Below, in pieces: positions 9,452 through 19,158 of a stretch of DNA of 64,000 bases (within the stretch, counting starts at the first letter, position 1; every line of letters begins with the position of its first letter). A program made the translations under genes and the position numbers. Location: NCBI RefSeq assembly GCF_003751845.1, contig NZ_RJKQ01000001.1, positions 124,001 to 188,000 on the forward strand. The letters are read 5' to 3'. The DNA is from Enterobacter sp. BIGb0383 (GTDB taxonomy: Bacteria > Pseudomonadota > Gammaproteobacteria > Enterobacterales > Enterobacteriaceae). The notes under the pieces are model-generated. The model was given only the letters and a program-made list of their open reading frames with translations, had not been told where the DNA came from and ran no database searches.

Positions 9452-10870
9452 TCAGTTATCCTCCAGGAGTTTAATCAGATTCTCTTTGTTCTCTTCTTCC
9501 GGCGTCGTCAGACTTTCGATCACTTCGCCCAGCACATATTTTGTCACCGTCTCACGGTTACTGATTTGCGAGGTGGTACCGACGCTGGCGAGCTGGCCCT
9601 GAGTATTGAAGTTCAGGCTGGTGGTGTTTACCGAATCCTGTTCCAGCTGATGGTAATAGTAGTTCTGCGACGACTTCATCATATTGAGCGACAGCGGAAT
9701 GCTGGCATCAACCGGTTTATACCAGGAGGCGCTTAAATGCGCATGGTTCGTCTGTTTGAGGGTGCCGGAACCGTCAAACAGGCGATTATTTTCCGTCGTC
9801 TGGGAGGCCTGATAAGAGAAGCTCTGTTTCTCATCCTGACGATACGGGTTAATCGATTTTTCCGTCTGGGTCAGTTCCAGAGAGAAGTCGTTCAGACCGC
9901 TCAGGCGCGAGGCGGCAGTGCTGCCCAGTCGAATCGCGGTACTGGCCGCCGTCGTGGCTTCGCTCTGCTGAGAAGGGGATGACTCATTCAGCGCACGGAA
10001 GACCGACTTCAGCATATCCATCTGCGCCTTATCGCCGTGGCCATCGCTGCGCGCTTGATCAAACTGCTTATCATAGGCGCTCAGGGTGAGCAGCTGCTGG
10101 GCGGCATTACCCCCGATGGTGCTCTGGCTGCGGTCGCTGGTCATCTTCAGAGAGACGTCCTGATCCTGATAAGCGACCCAGCGCTCGACATCATCGGCGC
10201 GGAAGTTAAGCGACTGCAGTTTGGTATCACCGCTGCGAATATCCGTTTTCAGATCAACGGACTTGAGAATGCTGCTGTCGAATTTCGTCAGCCCGCTCAG
10301 ATCCATTTTCGGCGGCTGCTGCGCCAGACCGTTAAGGGCTTTCTGGAAGGCTTCGCCCAGTCCGGCGATAGCCTCTGACTCATCTTTGCTCAGGGTTCCG
10401 CTGGTTTTAATCTCAACGGCCATGCCGTCCGACTGACGCGTCAGGCTCAGGCTAACGGTGACGCCGGTCTGGGTGGTGATGGTCAGCGCGACGGCCGAAT
10501 CCTGCCCGGCCCTGACTGCGCTTTCGCCAACCTGGGCGGTGGTCAGGACCTGGGTCAGATCGCCAGGATTATCCTGTAACTGCGCCAGCAGGGCGCTGCC
10601 GAGGCCGTTAAAACCGATTGATGGCCCGCTGGTCATGACGCTGTGCATCAGATTCTGGATCTGCGTGCTGTTCATTCCGGCGGGTGTGGTAACGCGTTTC
10701 TGCGGCGAAATACTGTAGATCTCGGCGATCTCTGAACTCTGGCTGCCGAACATCACCTTTGCAGAGGCGGACGCGGCGGCGGGCAGGGCGACGCTGGCCT
10801 TCGACACCTGGGCCGTTGGATTCAGCCGACTTAGCGCGGCCTGCAGCGAGTTAGTGACATGGCTAATCAT
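9452..10870 (-). CDS. uncharacterised 472-residue protein
   Basis: A polar protein rich in Ser, Thr, Gln and Asn with no signal peptide and no membrane segment. The first 60 residues are low in complexity, with Ala/Ser runs. The middle includes regularly spaced amphipathic helices and repeated Thr/Ser/Asp turns, and the end is acidic (PEEENKENLIKLLEDN). The overall composition resembles secreted or surface-assembly proteins of the flagellar or type III type, but I recognise no specific domain. The G+C-rich codon use matches the core. It is transcribed alone, divergently from the next gene across a 237-base spacer. Confidence 0.65.
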   Translation of the reverse strand: MISHVTNSLQAALSRLNPTAQVSKASVALPAAASASAKVMFGSQSSEIAEIYSISPQKRVTTPAGMNSTQIQNLMHSVMTSGPSIGFNGLGSALLAQLQDNPGDLTQVLTTAQVGESAVRAGQDSAVALTITTQTGVTVSLSLTRQSDGMAVEIKTSGTLSKDESEAIAGLGEAFQKALNGLAQQPPKMDLSGLTKFDSSILKSVDLKTDIRSGDTKLQSLNFRADDVERWVAYQDQDVSLKMTSDRSQSTIGGNAAQQLLTLSAYDKQFDQARSDGHGDKAQMDMLKSVFRALNESSPSQQSEATTAASTAIRLGSTAASRLSGLNDFSLELTQTEKSINPYRQDEKQSFSYQASQTTENNRLFDGSGTLKQTNHAHLSASWYKPVDASIPLSLNMMKSSQNYYYHQLEQDSVNTTSLNFNTQGQLASVGTTSQISNRETVTKYVLGEVIESLTTPEEENKENLIKLLEDN

Positions 10871-11107
10871 CAGACGACCATCTCCATATAGTTTGTCAGG
10901 GTTATTGACACGCTATTAGCATCGGCGCTGCGCAGAAATTGTTTAACAAAAAGTGTCTGTAGCAGGTTCCTGTTGACAGCGATTGTGACGACGAGCACAT
11001 TACACCCCCGCGCAGGCAGCGAGTCGCTGTTTACGCGTTTGCGTCCGTGCGTGCGGCGCAGCATTATGGGTAGATTATCGCTATTTTTACTATTTCAGGG
11101 GTGCAGC

Positions 11108-11524
11108 ATGTTCGGGTTCCTGCGTCGCAGAACGCTGAAAGGCAGAGAAAAGCAAATCAAAACGCTGATTAAGCAGGCAAAAGGGATCTATGAGGCCCAG
11201 CAAAAAGCCGATGAAGAGCTCTTTCACGGTCTGATTCGCATCGCACGCGAACAAAATATCACCGCGCGAGAAGCCGCGGAAACCCCGGAAGGGAAGATGC
11301 TGGCTATCGATTACGTGCTGAGCCGACAGTACGCCTGCTACCTGAATGAATCGGCGATTCAGCACTACGCCAGGCTGGTGCGCGTTAACCGCCTGTCCGG
11401 CGAGCTGTCGCGGGAAGAGTGGTATGACAAAGTCGTCAAACCTTCTGGCGCAGCAGGGATTGTGCTGCAGGAGATCCCGCAGCTGTGCGGCAGCATTATT
11501 AATGATGCGCAGAAACACGTTTAA
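11108..11524 (+). CDS. uncharacterised basic helical protein
   Basis: A 138-residue protein, mostly helical and charged, with a basic N terminus (FGFLRRRTLKGREKQIKTLIKQAKG). No signal, no membrane helix. I place the start at 11108, after AGGGG with six-base spacing; an upstream in-frame ATG at 10973 lies in promoter sequence of the divergent gene. It ends at a clear intrinsic terminator. Family not recognised. Confidence 0.65.
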   Translation: MFGFLRRRTLKGREKQIKTLIKQAKGIYEAQQKADEELFHGLIRIAREQNITAREAAETPEGKMLAIDYVLSRQYACYLNESAIQHYARLVRVNRLSGELSREEWYDKVVKPSGAAGIVLQEIPQLCGSIINDAQKHV

Positions 11525-11541
11525 GACGTGAGCAGTAAAAG

Positions 11542-11565
11542 GGCGACGATAATGTCGCCTTTTTT
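11542..11565 (+). terminator. intrinsic terminator
   Basis: GGCGAC (11542-11547), loop GATAAT, GTCGCC (11554-11559), then six T. It follows the basic helical protein's gene by about 17 bases and also lies just past the stop of the convergent cupin gene. Confidence 0.85.
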
Positions 11566-11572
11566 GTCTCCG

Positions 11573-11971
11573 CTACTTCTGCGGATACTCCTCTTCACTG
11601 ACCTTCTCAAGCCAGGTGACCGTACTACCGTCGAGCGATTCGGCAATGGCGATATGGGTCATCGCCGTCTTGCGGGTTGCGCCGTGCCAGTGCCTGACGT
11701 TCTCCGGGATCCAGACAATATCGCCGGGATTAATCGTTTCTACCGCTTCTCCCTCTTTTTGGATCCAGCCCTGGCCCTGGGTGACGATTAACGTCTGGCC
11801 CAGCGGGTGGGTATGCCAGGCCGTACGGGCGCCCGGTTCAAAGGTGACGATAGCGCCGCCGACGCGGGCAGGGGCGCTGGCGCTAAAAGGGCTATCGATA
11901 CGGACCTGGCCGCTAAAGTAGCTTTCGGGACCGGCGACGGACGGGTTCGAGGCGTTGCGGATAATTTTCAT
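11573..11971 (-). CDS. single-domain cupin protein
   Basis: A 132-residue cupin. Motif 1 (RTAWHTHPLGQT) supplies His53 and His55 with Gln59, and motif 2 (GDIVWIPENVRHWHGA) supplies His94 or His96, together a likely metal site. Such stand-alone cupins (one group is annotated as mandelonitrile lyase-like) often act on small oxidised metabolites, but the substrate here is unknown. The divergent LysR gene 163 bases away is a candidate regulator. Confidence 0.8.
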   Translation of the reverse strand: MKIIRNASNPSVAGPESYFSGQVRIDSPFSASAPARVGGAIVTFEPGARTAWHTHPLGQTLIVTQGQGWIQKEGEAVETINPGDIVWIPENVRHWHGATRKTAMTHIAIAESLDGSTVTWLEKVSEEEYPQK

Positions 11972-12059
11972 CAGTGAGTCTCCGATAAGAAACGGTGATA
12001 TTCAGGCTAGCAGATCTTCGCCGCTGCGATTATTCGCCCTTGTCGGGATGGTCTTATGA

Positions 12060-13052
<993 letters not shown>

Positions 13053-13058
13053 GGACAA

Positions 13059-14105
13059 TTACAGCGTCGCCATATCAATCACAAAGCGATATTTCACGTC
13101 GCTTTTCAGCATCCGCTGCCAGGCCTGGTTGATATCCGGCATGGCGATGACCTCCACGTCGGCGGTAACATTGTGCGCCCCGCAGAAGTTAAGCATCTCC
13201 TGGGTTTCCGCAATACCGCCAATCAGCGAGCCGGCGATCGATTTACGGCCCATAATCAGCGGGACGCTATTGACGATCGGGTCGAGATCGCCCAGATAGC
13301 CGACCAGCACCAGGGTACCATCAAGCGTCAGCGTCGGCAGATACGGATTCAGATCGTGGGCGTAGGGCACGGTATCAATAATTAAATCAAACTGGTTGGC
13401 AGCGTCCGCCATTTGCTGCTCGTCGGTGGAGAACAGCACGTGTTTTGCGCCCAGACGGCGCGCGTCGGCCTCTTTGCCCGGTGAGCGGGTAAAGAGGGTC
13501 ACTTCCGCGCCGAGTGCCGCCGCCAGTTTGATCGCCATATGCCCGAGACCGCCCAGTCCCACCACCGCCACTTTACTGCCGCTGGTCACCTTCCAGTGAC
13601 GCAGGGGAGACCAGGTGGTGATCCCGGCGCACAGCAGCGGCGCGGCACCTTTCAGATCCAGCCCGGCGGGAATTTTCACCACAAACTTCTCGCTGACCAC
13701 GATCTTGTCTGAATAGCCGCCGTAGGTCGGGAGCTGGTCGTGCGGGTCGATACTGTTATAGGTCAGGGTCGGCCCGGCCTCGCAGTACTGCTCCAGCCCT
13801 TTTGCACAGGGATCACAGTGCTGACAGGAATCGACCATACAGCCCACGCCGACATAATCCCCGACGCTAAAGCCTTTTACTCGGCTGCCAACACGGCTGA
13901 CCTTGCCGATAATTTCGTGGCCCGGCACCATCGGGTAGGTGGCATTGCCCCAGTCATTAAAGGCGCTGTGAATATCCGAGTGGCAGACGCCGCTGTAGAG
14001 AATATCGATAACAACATCCGTCTCGCGCGGGTCGCGGCGGGCAAAGCTGTGGGGAACCAGGTCCTGCTTAACGGCCAGGGCCGCATAGCCTTTTACATTG
14101 AGCAT
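13059..14105 (-). CDS. zinc-dependent NADP alcohol/aldehyde dehydrogenase (YahK/CAD type)
   Basis: A 348-residue medium-chain dehydrogenase. Catalytic zinc ligands Cys41, His63-Glu64 and a later Cys; structural zinc Cys94, Cys97, Cys100 and Cys108; Rossmann loop VVGLGGLGHMAIKLA. The whole chain aligns from memory with E. coli YahK, an NADPH-dependent aldehyde reductase of the cinnamyl-alcohol dehydrogenase group, including the SLIGGIAETQEML and DVKYRFVID segments. Start ATG at 14105 has GGAGAAGAG immediately upstream; the frame extends further but without a ribosome site. Monocistronic. Confidence 0.9.
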   Translation of the reverse strand: MLNVKGYAALAVKQDLVPHSFARRDPRETDVVIDILYSGVCHSDIHSAFNDWGNATYPMVPGHEIIGKVSRVGSRVKGFSVGDYVGVGCMVDSCQHCDPCAKGLEQYCEAGPTLTYNSIDPHDQLPTYGGYSDKIVVSEKFVVKIPAGLDLKGAAPLLCAGITTWSPLRHWKVTSGSKVAVVGLGGLGHMAIKLAAALGAEVTLFTRSPGKEADARRLGAKHVLFSTDEQQMADAANQFDLIIDTVPYAHDLNPYLPTLTLDGTLVLVGYLGDLDPIVNSVPLIMGRKSIAGSLIGGIAETQEMLNFCGAHNVTADVEVIAMPDINQAWQRMLKSDVKYRFVIDMATL

Positions 14106-14229
14106 CTCTCTTCTCCATGATGTGCGCCTGAGGCTGCGGTATCGCAATGGCGCAAAGGTTGTAGGGTAATTCTGCGCAGATAACAGCGTGGTTCAAAAGA
14201 GGGAAAGTGGCAATAGGCGATACGGCAGA

Positions 14230-14256
14230 AAGCCCGGTCACCTGCGCGCCGGGCTT
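14230..14256 (-). terminator. intrinsic terminator of ganK
   Basis: On the minus strand AAGCCCGG pairs with CCGGGCTT across an 11-base loop and is followed by TTCTG. It lies nine bases past the ganK stop. Confidence 0.65.
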
Positions 14257-14264
14257 GAGGAGAT

Positions 14265-15368
14265 TCAGCTATGGTGCGGTTGGTTCTGGCTGATGCGCAG
14301 GCCGTTTTCATCGAAGACCAGGCAACTGCCGGGCGCAAACGCAACGTCGATTTCTTGCCACGGGCTAAACCGGGCGTCGCCCGGCAGCAGGACTTTAATA
14401 TTGTCGTGGCCGTAACACTGGCCAAAGAGATACGTATTGTTTCCCAGTCGTTCGACCACTTCGCACTGAAACGCCAGTACCGCACCGCTTGATGTGTCGG
14501 TGGAGAGATGTTCCGGGCGGATCCCCAGCGTTACCGACGCACCCACGTCCAGCGGCGTGGTGTCGATATCCAGCGTCAGGCTATTGCCTTCGTTAAGGGT
14601 GACTGCAAGCTGGCCCGGCTGCCAGTGGGTCACCACGGCGGGCAGGAAGTTCATCTTCGGCGAGCCGATAAACCCGGCGACAAACTTATTGATCGGGTTG
14701 TAGTAGAGCTCCATCGGCGCGCCCATCTGCTCCACCTTACCGCCGTTGATCACCACAATCTTATCGGCCAGGGTCATGGCTTCGACCTGATCGTGGGTCA
14801 CATAGACCATGGTGGTTTTCAGCTCCTGGTGCAGGCGGGCGATATGCAGACGCATGTCGACGCGCAGCTCCGCATCGAGGTTAGAGAGCGGTTCATCAAA
14901 CATAAACACGCGTGGGTTGCGCACAATCGCCCGGCCAATCGCCACGCGCTGACGTTGACCGCCGGAGAGCTGTTTTGGCTTACGGTCGAGAAGGGCGGAG
15001 AGCTGTAGCGTTTTGGCCACCATCTCTACCTGATGGCGGATCTCCGCTTTCGGGACTTTGTTGACCTTCAGCCCGTAGCCGATATTCTCCGCCACCGTCA
15101 TATGCGGATAGAGCGCATAGGACTGAAATACCATCGACACGCCCCGGTGCGCGGGCGCCACGTCGTTCATCACCTCATTGCCGATCAGCACTTCACCTTC
15201 GCTGACCTCTTCCAGCCCGGCAATCATGCGCAGCAGCGTCGATTTACCGCAGCCCGAAGGTCCGACAAAAACCGCGAACTCGCCGTCTTCAATCGCGAGA
15301 TCGACATTGTGCAGGGTCACCGCATTTCCGAACCGTTTGGTGACATTTCTCAGTTGTATACTCGACAT
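14265..15368 (-). CDS. ganK: oligogalactan ABC importer ATPase
   Basis: A 367-residue MalK/UgpC-type ATPase: Walker A GPSGCGKST (residues 36-44), signature LSGGQRQRVAIGRAI, Walker B VFMFDEPLSNLDA, H-loop in TMVYVTHDQVEA, and a C-terminal OB-fold (TOBE) domain. It would energise the GanF-GanG permease encoded divergently across the 340-base control region. In the Dickeya gan locus the same role is played by GanK. Start at 15368 fits a GGGGA site with seven-base spacing; the ATG six bases upstream is too close to it. Confidence 0.9.
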   Translation of the reverse strand: MSSIQLRNVTKRFGNAVTLHNVDLAIEDGEFAVFVGPSGCGKSTLLRMIAGLEEVSEGEVLIGNEVMNDVAPAHRGVSMVFQSYALYPHMTVAENIGYGLKVNKVPKAEIRHQVEMVAKTLQLSALLDRKPKQLSGGQRQRVAIGRAIVRNPRVFMFDEPLSNLDAELRVDMRLHIARLHQELKTTMVYVTHDQVEAMTLADKIVVINGGKVEQMGAPMELYYNPINKFVAGFIGSPKMNFLPAVVTHWQPGQLAVTLNEGNSLTLDIDTTPLDVGASVTLGIRPEHLSTDTSSGAVLAFQCEVVERLGNNTYLFGQCYGHDNIKVLLPGDARFSPWQEIDVAFAPGSCLVFDENGLRISQNQPHHS

Positions 15369-15374
15369 CCACAT

Positions 15375-15712
15375 TCCCCGAAGTCTGGCCGTTGTGTGCC
15401 GTTAGAATCAGGCGCCTGAAATGTCATTCTGTATTACGTATAACATTTCAGAGAAACAGCGTTAAGTTGCTGCGAAGACTATATCTTTCAGTATTCATCG
15501 GCCCTATATCGATGTTTCATTTCTGCAATCACGATCACACAACCCGCAGTTTCCTCTAGTTTTAAACCCCTTCAAAGCGTAGCGTATAACAAATCTGAGA
15601 TGTTGGTGTTACAGGTTTAAACTCGCCAGATATCAGCTGTTTCTGGTTTGTGCCTGCGTTATGTAACCACATAAAAACCACAAATATGTTATACCTTCAC
15701 ATGAGGCTGGTA
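15375..15712. promoter_or_regulatory. divergent ganK / ganE control region
   Basis: This 338-base spacer must hold both promoters. A candidate CRP site, TGCAA-N6-TCACA, lies at 15524-15539, with one perfect half. The octamer GTATAACA occurs three times: 15438-15445 and 15584-15591 on the plus strand, 15687-15694 on the minus strand. Each is followed by an A/T-rich stretch and, in two copies, by C-(A/T)GAGA. A related GTATGACG motif occurs twice upstream of ganL/ganR. These may be GanR operator half-sites or, for TATAAC, promoter -10 boxes. Confidence 0.5.
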
Positions 15713-16930
15713 ATGAAAAAGAACATACTTGCTGCACTTATCCTCTCCACGCTGGCCATCGGCCAGGTTCAGGCCGCGGGACAGCTTAATGTCTGGGAAG
15801 ATATTAAGAAATCCGCCGGTATTAAAGATGCCATCAGCGATTTTGAAAAACAGTACAACGTTAAGGTCAACGTGCAGGAGATGCCCTACGCCCAGCAGCT
15901 GGAGAAACTGCGCCTTGACGGTCCGGCGGGGATTGGCCCTGACGTACTGGTGATCCCCAATGACCAGCTGGGTGGCGCGGTCGTGCAGGGCCTGCTGTCG
16001 CCGCTGGATCTCAGCGTCGAGAAAGCGGATGCCTTTACGCCGTCCTCGATTAACGCCTTCCGCATGGACAACGTACTCTACGGCGTGCCAAAAGCGGTCG
16101 AAACGCTGGTGCTGATTTATAACAAAGACCTGATCGCTAAGCCGCTCGATAGCCTGCAGGCCTGGTATGACTATTCAAAAACCCAGCGTGCGGAAAACAA
16201 ATACGGCCTGCTCGCCAAGTTCGACCAGATCTACTACAGCTGGGGCGTGATTGGCCCGATGGGCGGCTATATCTTTGGCAAAAACGACAAGGGCGGTTTT
16301 AACCCGCTGGACGTGGGGATCAATAAGCCCGGCGCGGTCGAAGCCGTAACCTTCCTGAAAAAATTCTATGCCGACGGCGTCTTCCCGACCGGGATTATCG
16401 GCGATAACGGCCTGAACGCCATCGACTCCCTGTTTACCGAGAAAAAAGCGGCGGCGGTGATTAACGGCCCGTGGGCGTTCCAGCCTTATGAAGCGGCCGG
16501 GATCAACTACGGCGTGGCACCGCTCCCCAACCTGCCTGACGGTAAGCCGATGAGTTCATTCCTCGGCGTGAAGGGCTATGTGGTCTCTACCTGGAGTAAA
16601 GATAAAGCCCTGGCCCAGCAGTTTATCGACTTTATCAACCAGCCTCAGTATGTGAAAACCCGTTATATCGCTACCCGCGAAATCCCGGCCCAGAAGGCGA
16701 TGATCGAGGATCCGCTGATTAAGAACGATGAAAAAGCCAGCGCCGTTGCGGTACAGGCCGCACGCGCTACGGCGATGCCGGGCATTGCCGAGATGGGTGA
16801 AGTCTGGGGGCCGTCCAACGCGGCGCTGGAACTTAGCCTGACCGGGAAACAGGATCCGAAAGCGGCCCTCGACGGTGCCGAAAAACAGATCAAGATGCAG
16901 ATCGAAGCCATGCAGGCAAGCAATCAGTAA
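15713..16930 (+). CDS. ganE: galacto-oligosaccharide-binding protein
   Basis: A 405-residue MalE-type periplasmic binding protein. Signal peptide MKKNILAALILSTLAIGQVQA; the mature chain shows the typical LNVWEDI start, DVLVIPNDQLGG, and AAAVINGPWAFQPYEAAG segments. It captures galactan oligomers released by GanA and passes them to GanFG. The ATG at 15713 follows GAGG with good spacing. It is the first gene of the ganEFGAB operon; the hairpin after it fits high expression relative to the permeases. Confidence 0.9.
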   Translation: MKKNILAALILSTLAIGQVQAAGQLNVWEDIKKSAGIKDAISDFEKQYNVKVNVQEMPYAQQLEKLRLDGPAGIGPDVLVIPNDQLGGAVVQGLLSPLDLSVEKADAFTPSSINAFRMDNVLYGVPKAVETLVLIYNKDLIAKPLDSLQAWYDYSKTQRAENKYGLLAKFDQIYYSWGVIGPMGGYIFGKNDKGGFNPLDVGINKPGAVEAVTFLKKFYADGVFPTGIIGDNGLNAIDSLFTEKKAAAVINGPWAFQPYEAAGINYGVAPLPNLPDGKPMSSFLGVKGYVVSTWSKDKALAQQFIDFINQPQYVKTRYIATREIPAQKAMIEDPLIKNDEKASAVAVQAARATAMPGIAEMGEVWGPSNAALELSLTGKQDPKAALDGAEKQIKMQIEAMQASNQ

Positions 16931-16946
16931 TTCGTTGACGTAACGG

Positions 16947-16968
16947 ACGGGAGGGCGACCTCCCGTTT
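16947..16968 (+). promoter_or_regulatory. intercistronic hairpin between ganE and ganF
   Basis: ACGGGAGG (16947-16954), tetraloop GCGA, CCTCCCGT (16959-16966), then TTT. A perfect eight-base stem directly between the binding protein and permease genes, like the malE-malF spacer of E. coli. Likely role: partial termination or protection of the upstream mRNA, so that the binding protein is made in excess. Confidence 0.65.
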
Positions 16969-16984
16969 ACAGAAGGAGTCGTGT

Positions 16985-18292
16985 GTGATTATCAGTCCCA
17001 GCGAAAACATTGCTAAAGCCCAGGGCGCGGGGCGTCACGCCCTGTACGGCCTGCTGCTGGCTATCGTGCCGGGTTTCGGTCAGTTTTATCATCGTCAGTG
17101 GCTCAAGGGGCTTATCTTCCTGGTGCTGCTGAGCAGTTTTGTCGGCGTCTTCTACGACTTCCTGCAAGAAGGACTCTGGGGGCTGTATACCCTGGGCGAA
17201 GAAGTCCCGCGGGATAACTCCATCTTCCTGCTGGCGGAAGGGATTATCAGCGTCCTGATTATCGGGTTTGGGCTTACTGTGTACGGGCTGTCGATGCGCG
17301 ATGCCTGGCTGAACGGCAAAAAGCGCGACGAAGGTTTGCAGCTCAACAGCGTCCGCAAGCAGTATCAGATGCTGCTCAGCGACGGTTTCCCCTATCTGAT
17401 GATCACCCCCGGCTTTATCCTGCTGGTGTTTGTGGTGGTCTTCCCGATCCTGTTCGGTTTTGCCATCGCCTTCACCAACTACAACCTCTACCACACGCCG
17501 CCCGCGAAGCTGGTGGACTGGGTTGGGTTTAAAAACTTTATCAATATCTTCACCCTGTCGATCTGGCGCTCGACCTTCCTCGACGTGCTGCAGTGGACGG
17601 TGGTGTGGACGCTGCTCGCGACCACGTTGCAGTGCACCGTGGGCGTGCTGCTGGCGATCCTCGTTAACCAGAAAGACCTGCGCTTTAAGCCGCTGATACG
17701 CACCATTTTTATTCTGCCATGGGCGGTGCCGGGCTTTGTCACCATTCTGGTCTTTGCCGGGATGTTTAACGACTCGTTCGGGGTGATTAACAACGCGATT
17801 CTGGATTTCTTCGGCATTGCACCCAAGGCCTGGATGACCGATCCATTCTGGACCAAAACCGCGCTGATTATGATGCAGACCTGGCTGGGCTTCCCGTTTG
17901 TCTTTGCCATGACCACCGGCGTGCTGCAGGCGATCCCTGACGACCTCTATGAAGCGGCCACCATGGACGGTGCCAGCAGCTGGACCCGGATGCGGACCAT
18001 TACGCTGCCGCTGGTGCTGTACTCCATCGCGCCGATCATCATCACCCAGTACACCTTCAACTTTAACAACTTCAACATTATTTACCTGTTTAACAACGGT
18101 GGACCGGCAGTGGTGGGGTCGAATGCGGGAGGCACCGATATCCTGGTGTCGTGGATTTATAAACTCACCATGTCCTCTTCGCAGTATGCGATAGCGGCAA
18201 CCATCACCATCCTGCTGTCGATTTTTGTCGTCGGCCTGGCGCTGTGGCAGTTCCGCGCCACCAAATCTTTCAAAAACGACGACATGGCATAA
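16985..18292 (+). CDS. ganF: oligogalactan ABC importer permease, MalF type
   Basis: A 435-residue permease of the MalF family with an extra N-terminal pair of helices and a large loop, then the core membrane domain. The ATPase-contact EAA loop reads EAATMDGASSWTRMRTITLPL around residues 322-342. The gene starts at GTG 16985, six to seven bases after AAGGAG. It forms the heterodimeric channel with GanG. Confidence 0.9.
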   Translation: MIISPSENIAKAQGAGRHALYGLLLAIVPGFGQFYHRQWLKGLIFLVLLSSFVGVFYDFLQEGLWGLYTLGEEVPRDNSIFLLAEGIISVLIIGFGLTVYGLSMRDAWLNGKKRDEGLQLNSVRKQYQMLLSDGFPYLMITPGFILLVFVVVFPILFGFAIAFTNYNLYHTPPAKLVDWVGFKNFINIFTLSIWRSTFLDVLQWTVVWTLLATTLQCTVGVLLAILVNQKDLRFKPLIRTIFILPWAVPGFVTILVFAGMFNDSFGVINNAILDFFGIAPKAWMTDPFWTKTALIMMQTWLGFPFVFAMTTGVLQAIPDDLYEAATMDGASSWTRMRTITLPLVLYSIAPIIITQYTFNFNNFNIIYLFNNGGPAVVGSNAGGTDILVSWIYKLTMSSSQYAIAATITILLSIFVVGLALWQFRATKSFKNDDMA

Positions 18293-18302
18293 GGGCAACG
18301 CA

Positions 18303-19154
18303 ATGGCTAAATCACCCAGTATCCGGCGCGAGAAGTGGATCCGCCTCTCTCTGTCCTGGCTCGTTATCGTGCTGGTCTCGACGATTATTATCTACCCGCT
18401 GGTCTGGACGGTGGGCGCGTCGTTGAACGCCGGTAACAGCCTGCTCAGCAGCTCGATTATTCCGGAGAATCTCTCCTTCCAGCACTATGCCGATCTCTTT
18501 AACGGTCAGGTGAACTATGTCACCTGGTACTGGAACTCGATGAAAATCAGCTTCCTGACCATGGTGCTGACCTTAATCAGCGTCAGCTTTACCGCCTACG
18601 CTTTCTCGCGCTTTCGCTTTAAGGGGCGGCAGAACGGGCTGATGCTGTTTCTGCTGCTGCAGATGATCCCGCAGTTTTCGGCGCTGATTGCGATTTTCGT
18701 CCTCTCCCAGCTGCTCGGGCTGATTAACAGTCATCTGGCGCTGGTGCTGATCTACGTCGGCGGGATGATCCCGATGAATACGTATCTGATGAAGGGCTAT
18801 CTCGACGCCATTCCGAAAGATCTGGACGAGTCGGCGCGTATGGACGGTGCCAGTAATTTCCGCATCTTTATCGAAATTATTATGCCGCTGTCGAAACCGA
18901 TTGTGGCCGTGGTGGCGCTGTTCTCCTTCACCGGCCCGCTGGGTGATTTTATTCTCTCCAGCACCATTTTGCGTACCCCGGATAAGTACACGCTGCCCAT
19001 CGGGCTGTATAACCTGGTGGCGCAAAAAATGGGGGCCAGCTACACCACCTACGCGGCGGGCGCTGTCCTGATCGCCGTTCCGGTGGCGATCCTCTACCTG
19101 GCCCTGCAGAAGTACTTCGTCTCCGGCCTGACCTCTGGCAGTACAAAAGGATAA
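18303..19154 (+). CDS. ganG: oligogalactan ABC importer permease, MalG type
   Basis: A 283-residue MalG-family permease with six predicted membrane helices and the EAA-type loop DESARMDGASNFRIFIEIIMPL. It begins ten bases after the ganF stop, and I use the ATG at 18303; the open frame upstream of it lies in ganF. Second half of the channel for galactan oligomers. Confidence 0.9.
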   Translation: MAKSPSIRREKWIRLSLSWLVIVLVSTIIIYPLVWTVGASLNAGNSLLSSSIIPENLSFQHYADLFNGQVNYVTWYWNSMKISFLTMVLTLISVSFTAYAFSRFRFKGRQNGLMLFLLLQMIPQFSALIAIFVLSQLLGLINSHLALVLIYVGGMIPMNTYLMKGYLDAIPKDLDESARMDGASNFRIFIEIIMPLSKPIVAVVALFSFTGPLGDFILSSTILRTPDKYTLPIGLYNLVAQKMGASYTTYAAGAVLIAVPVAILYLALQKYFVSGLTSGSTKG

Positions 19155-19158
19155 TTCT

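Noticed and set aside
16967-18298. 443-codon frame antisense to ganF, rich in His, Gln and Arg
   Set aside because: Composition is typical of an antisense shadow of a membrane-protein gene, and it spans the whole permease with no ribosome site.
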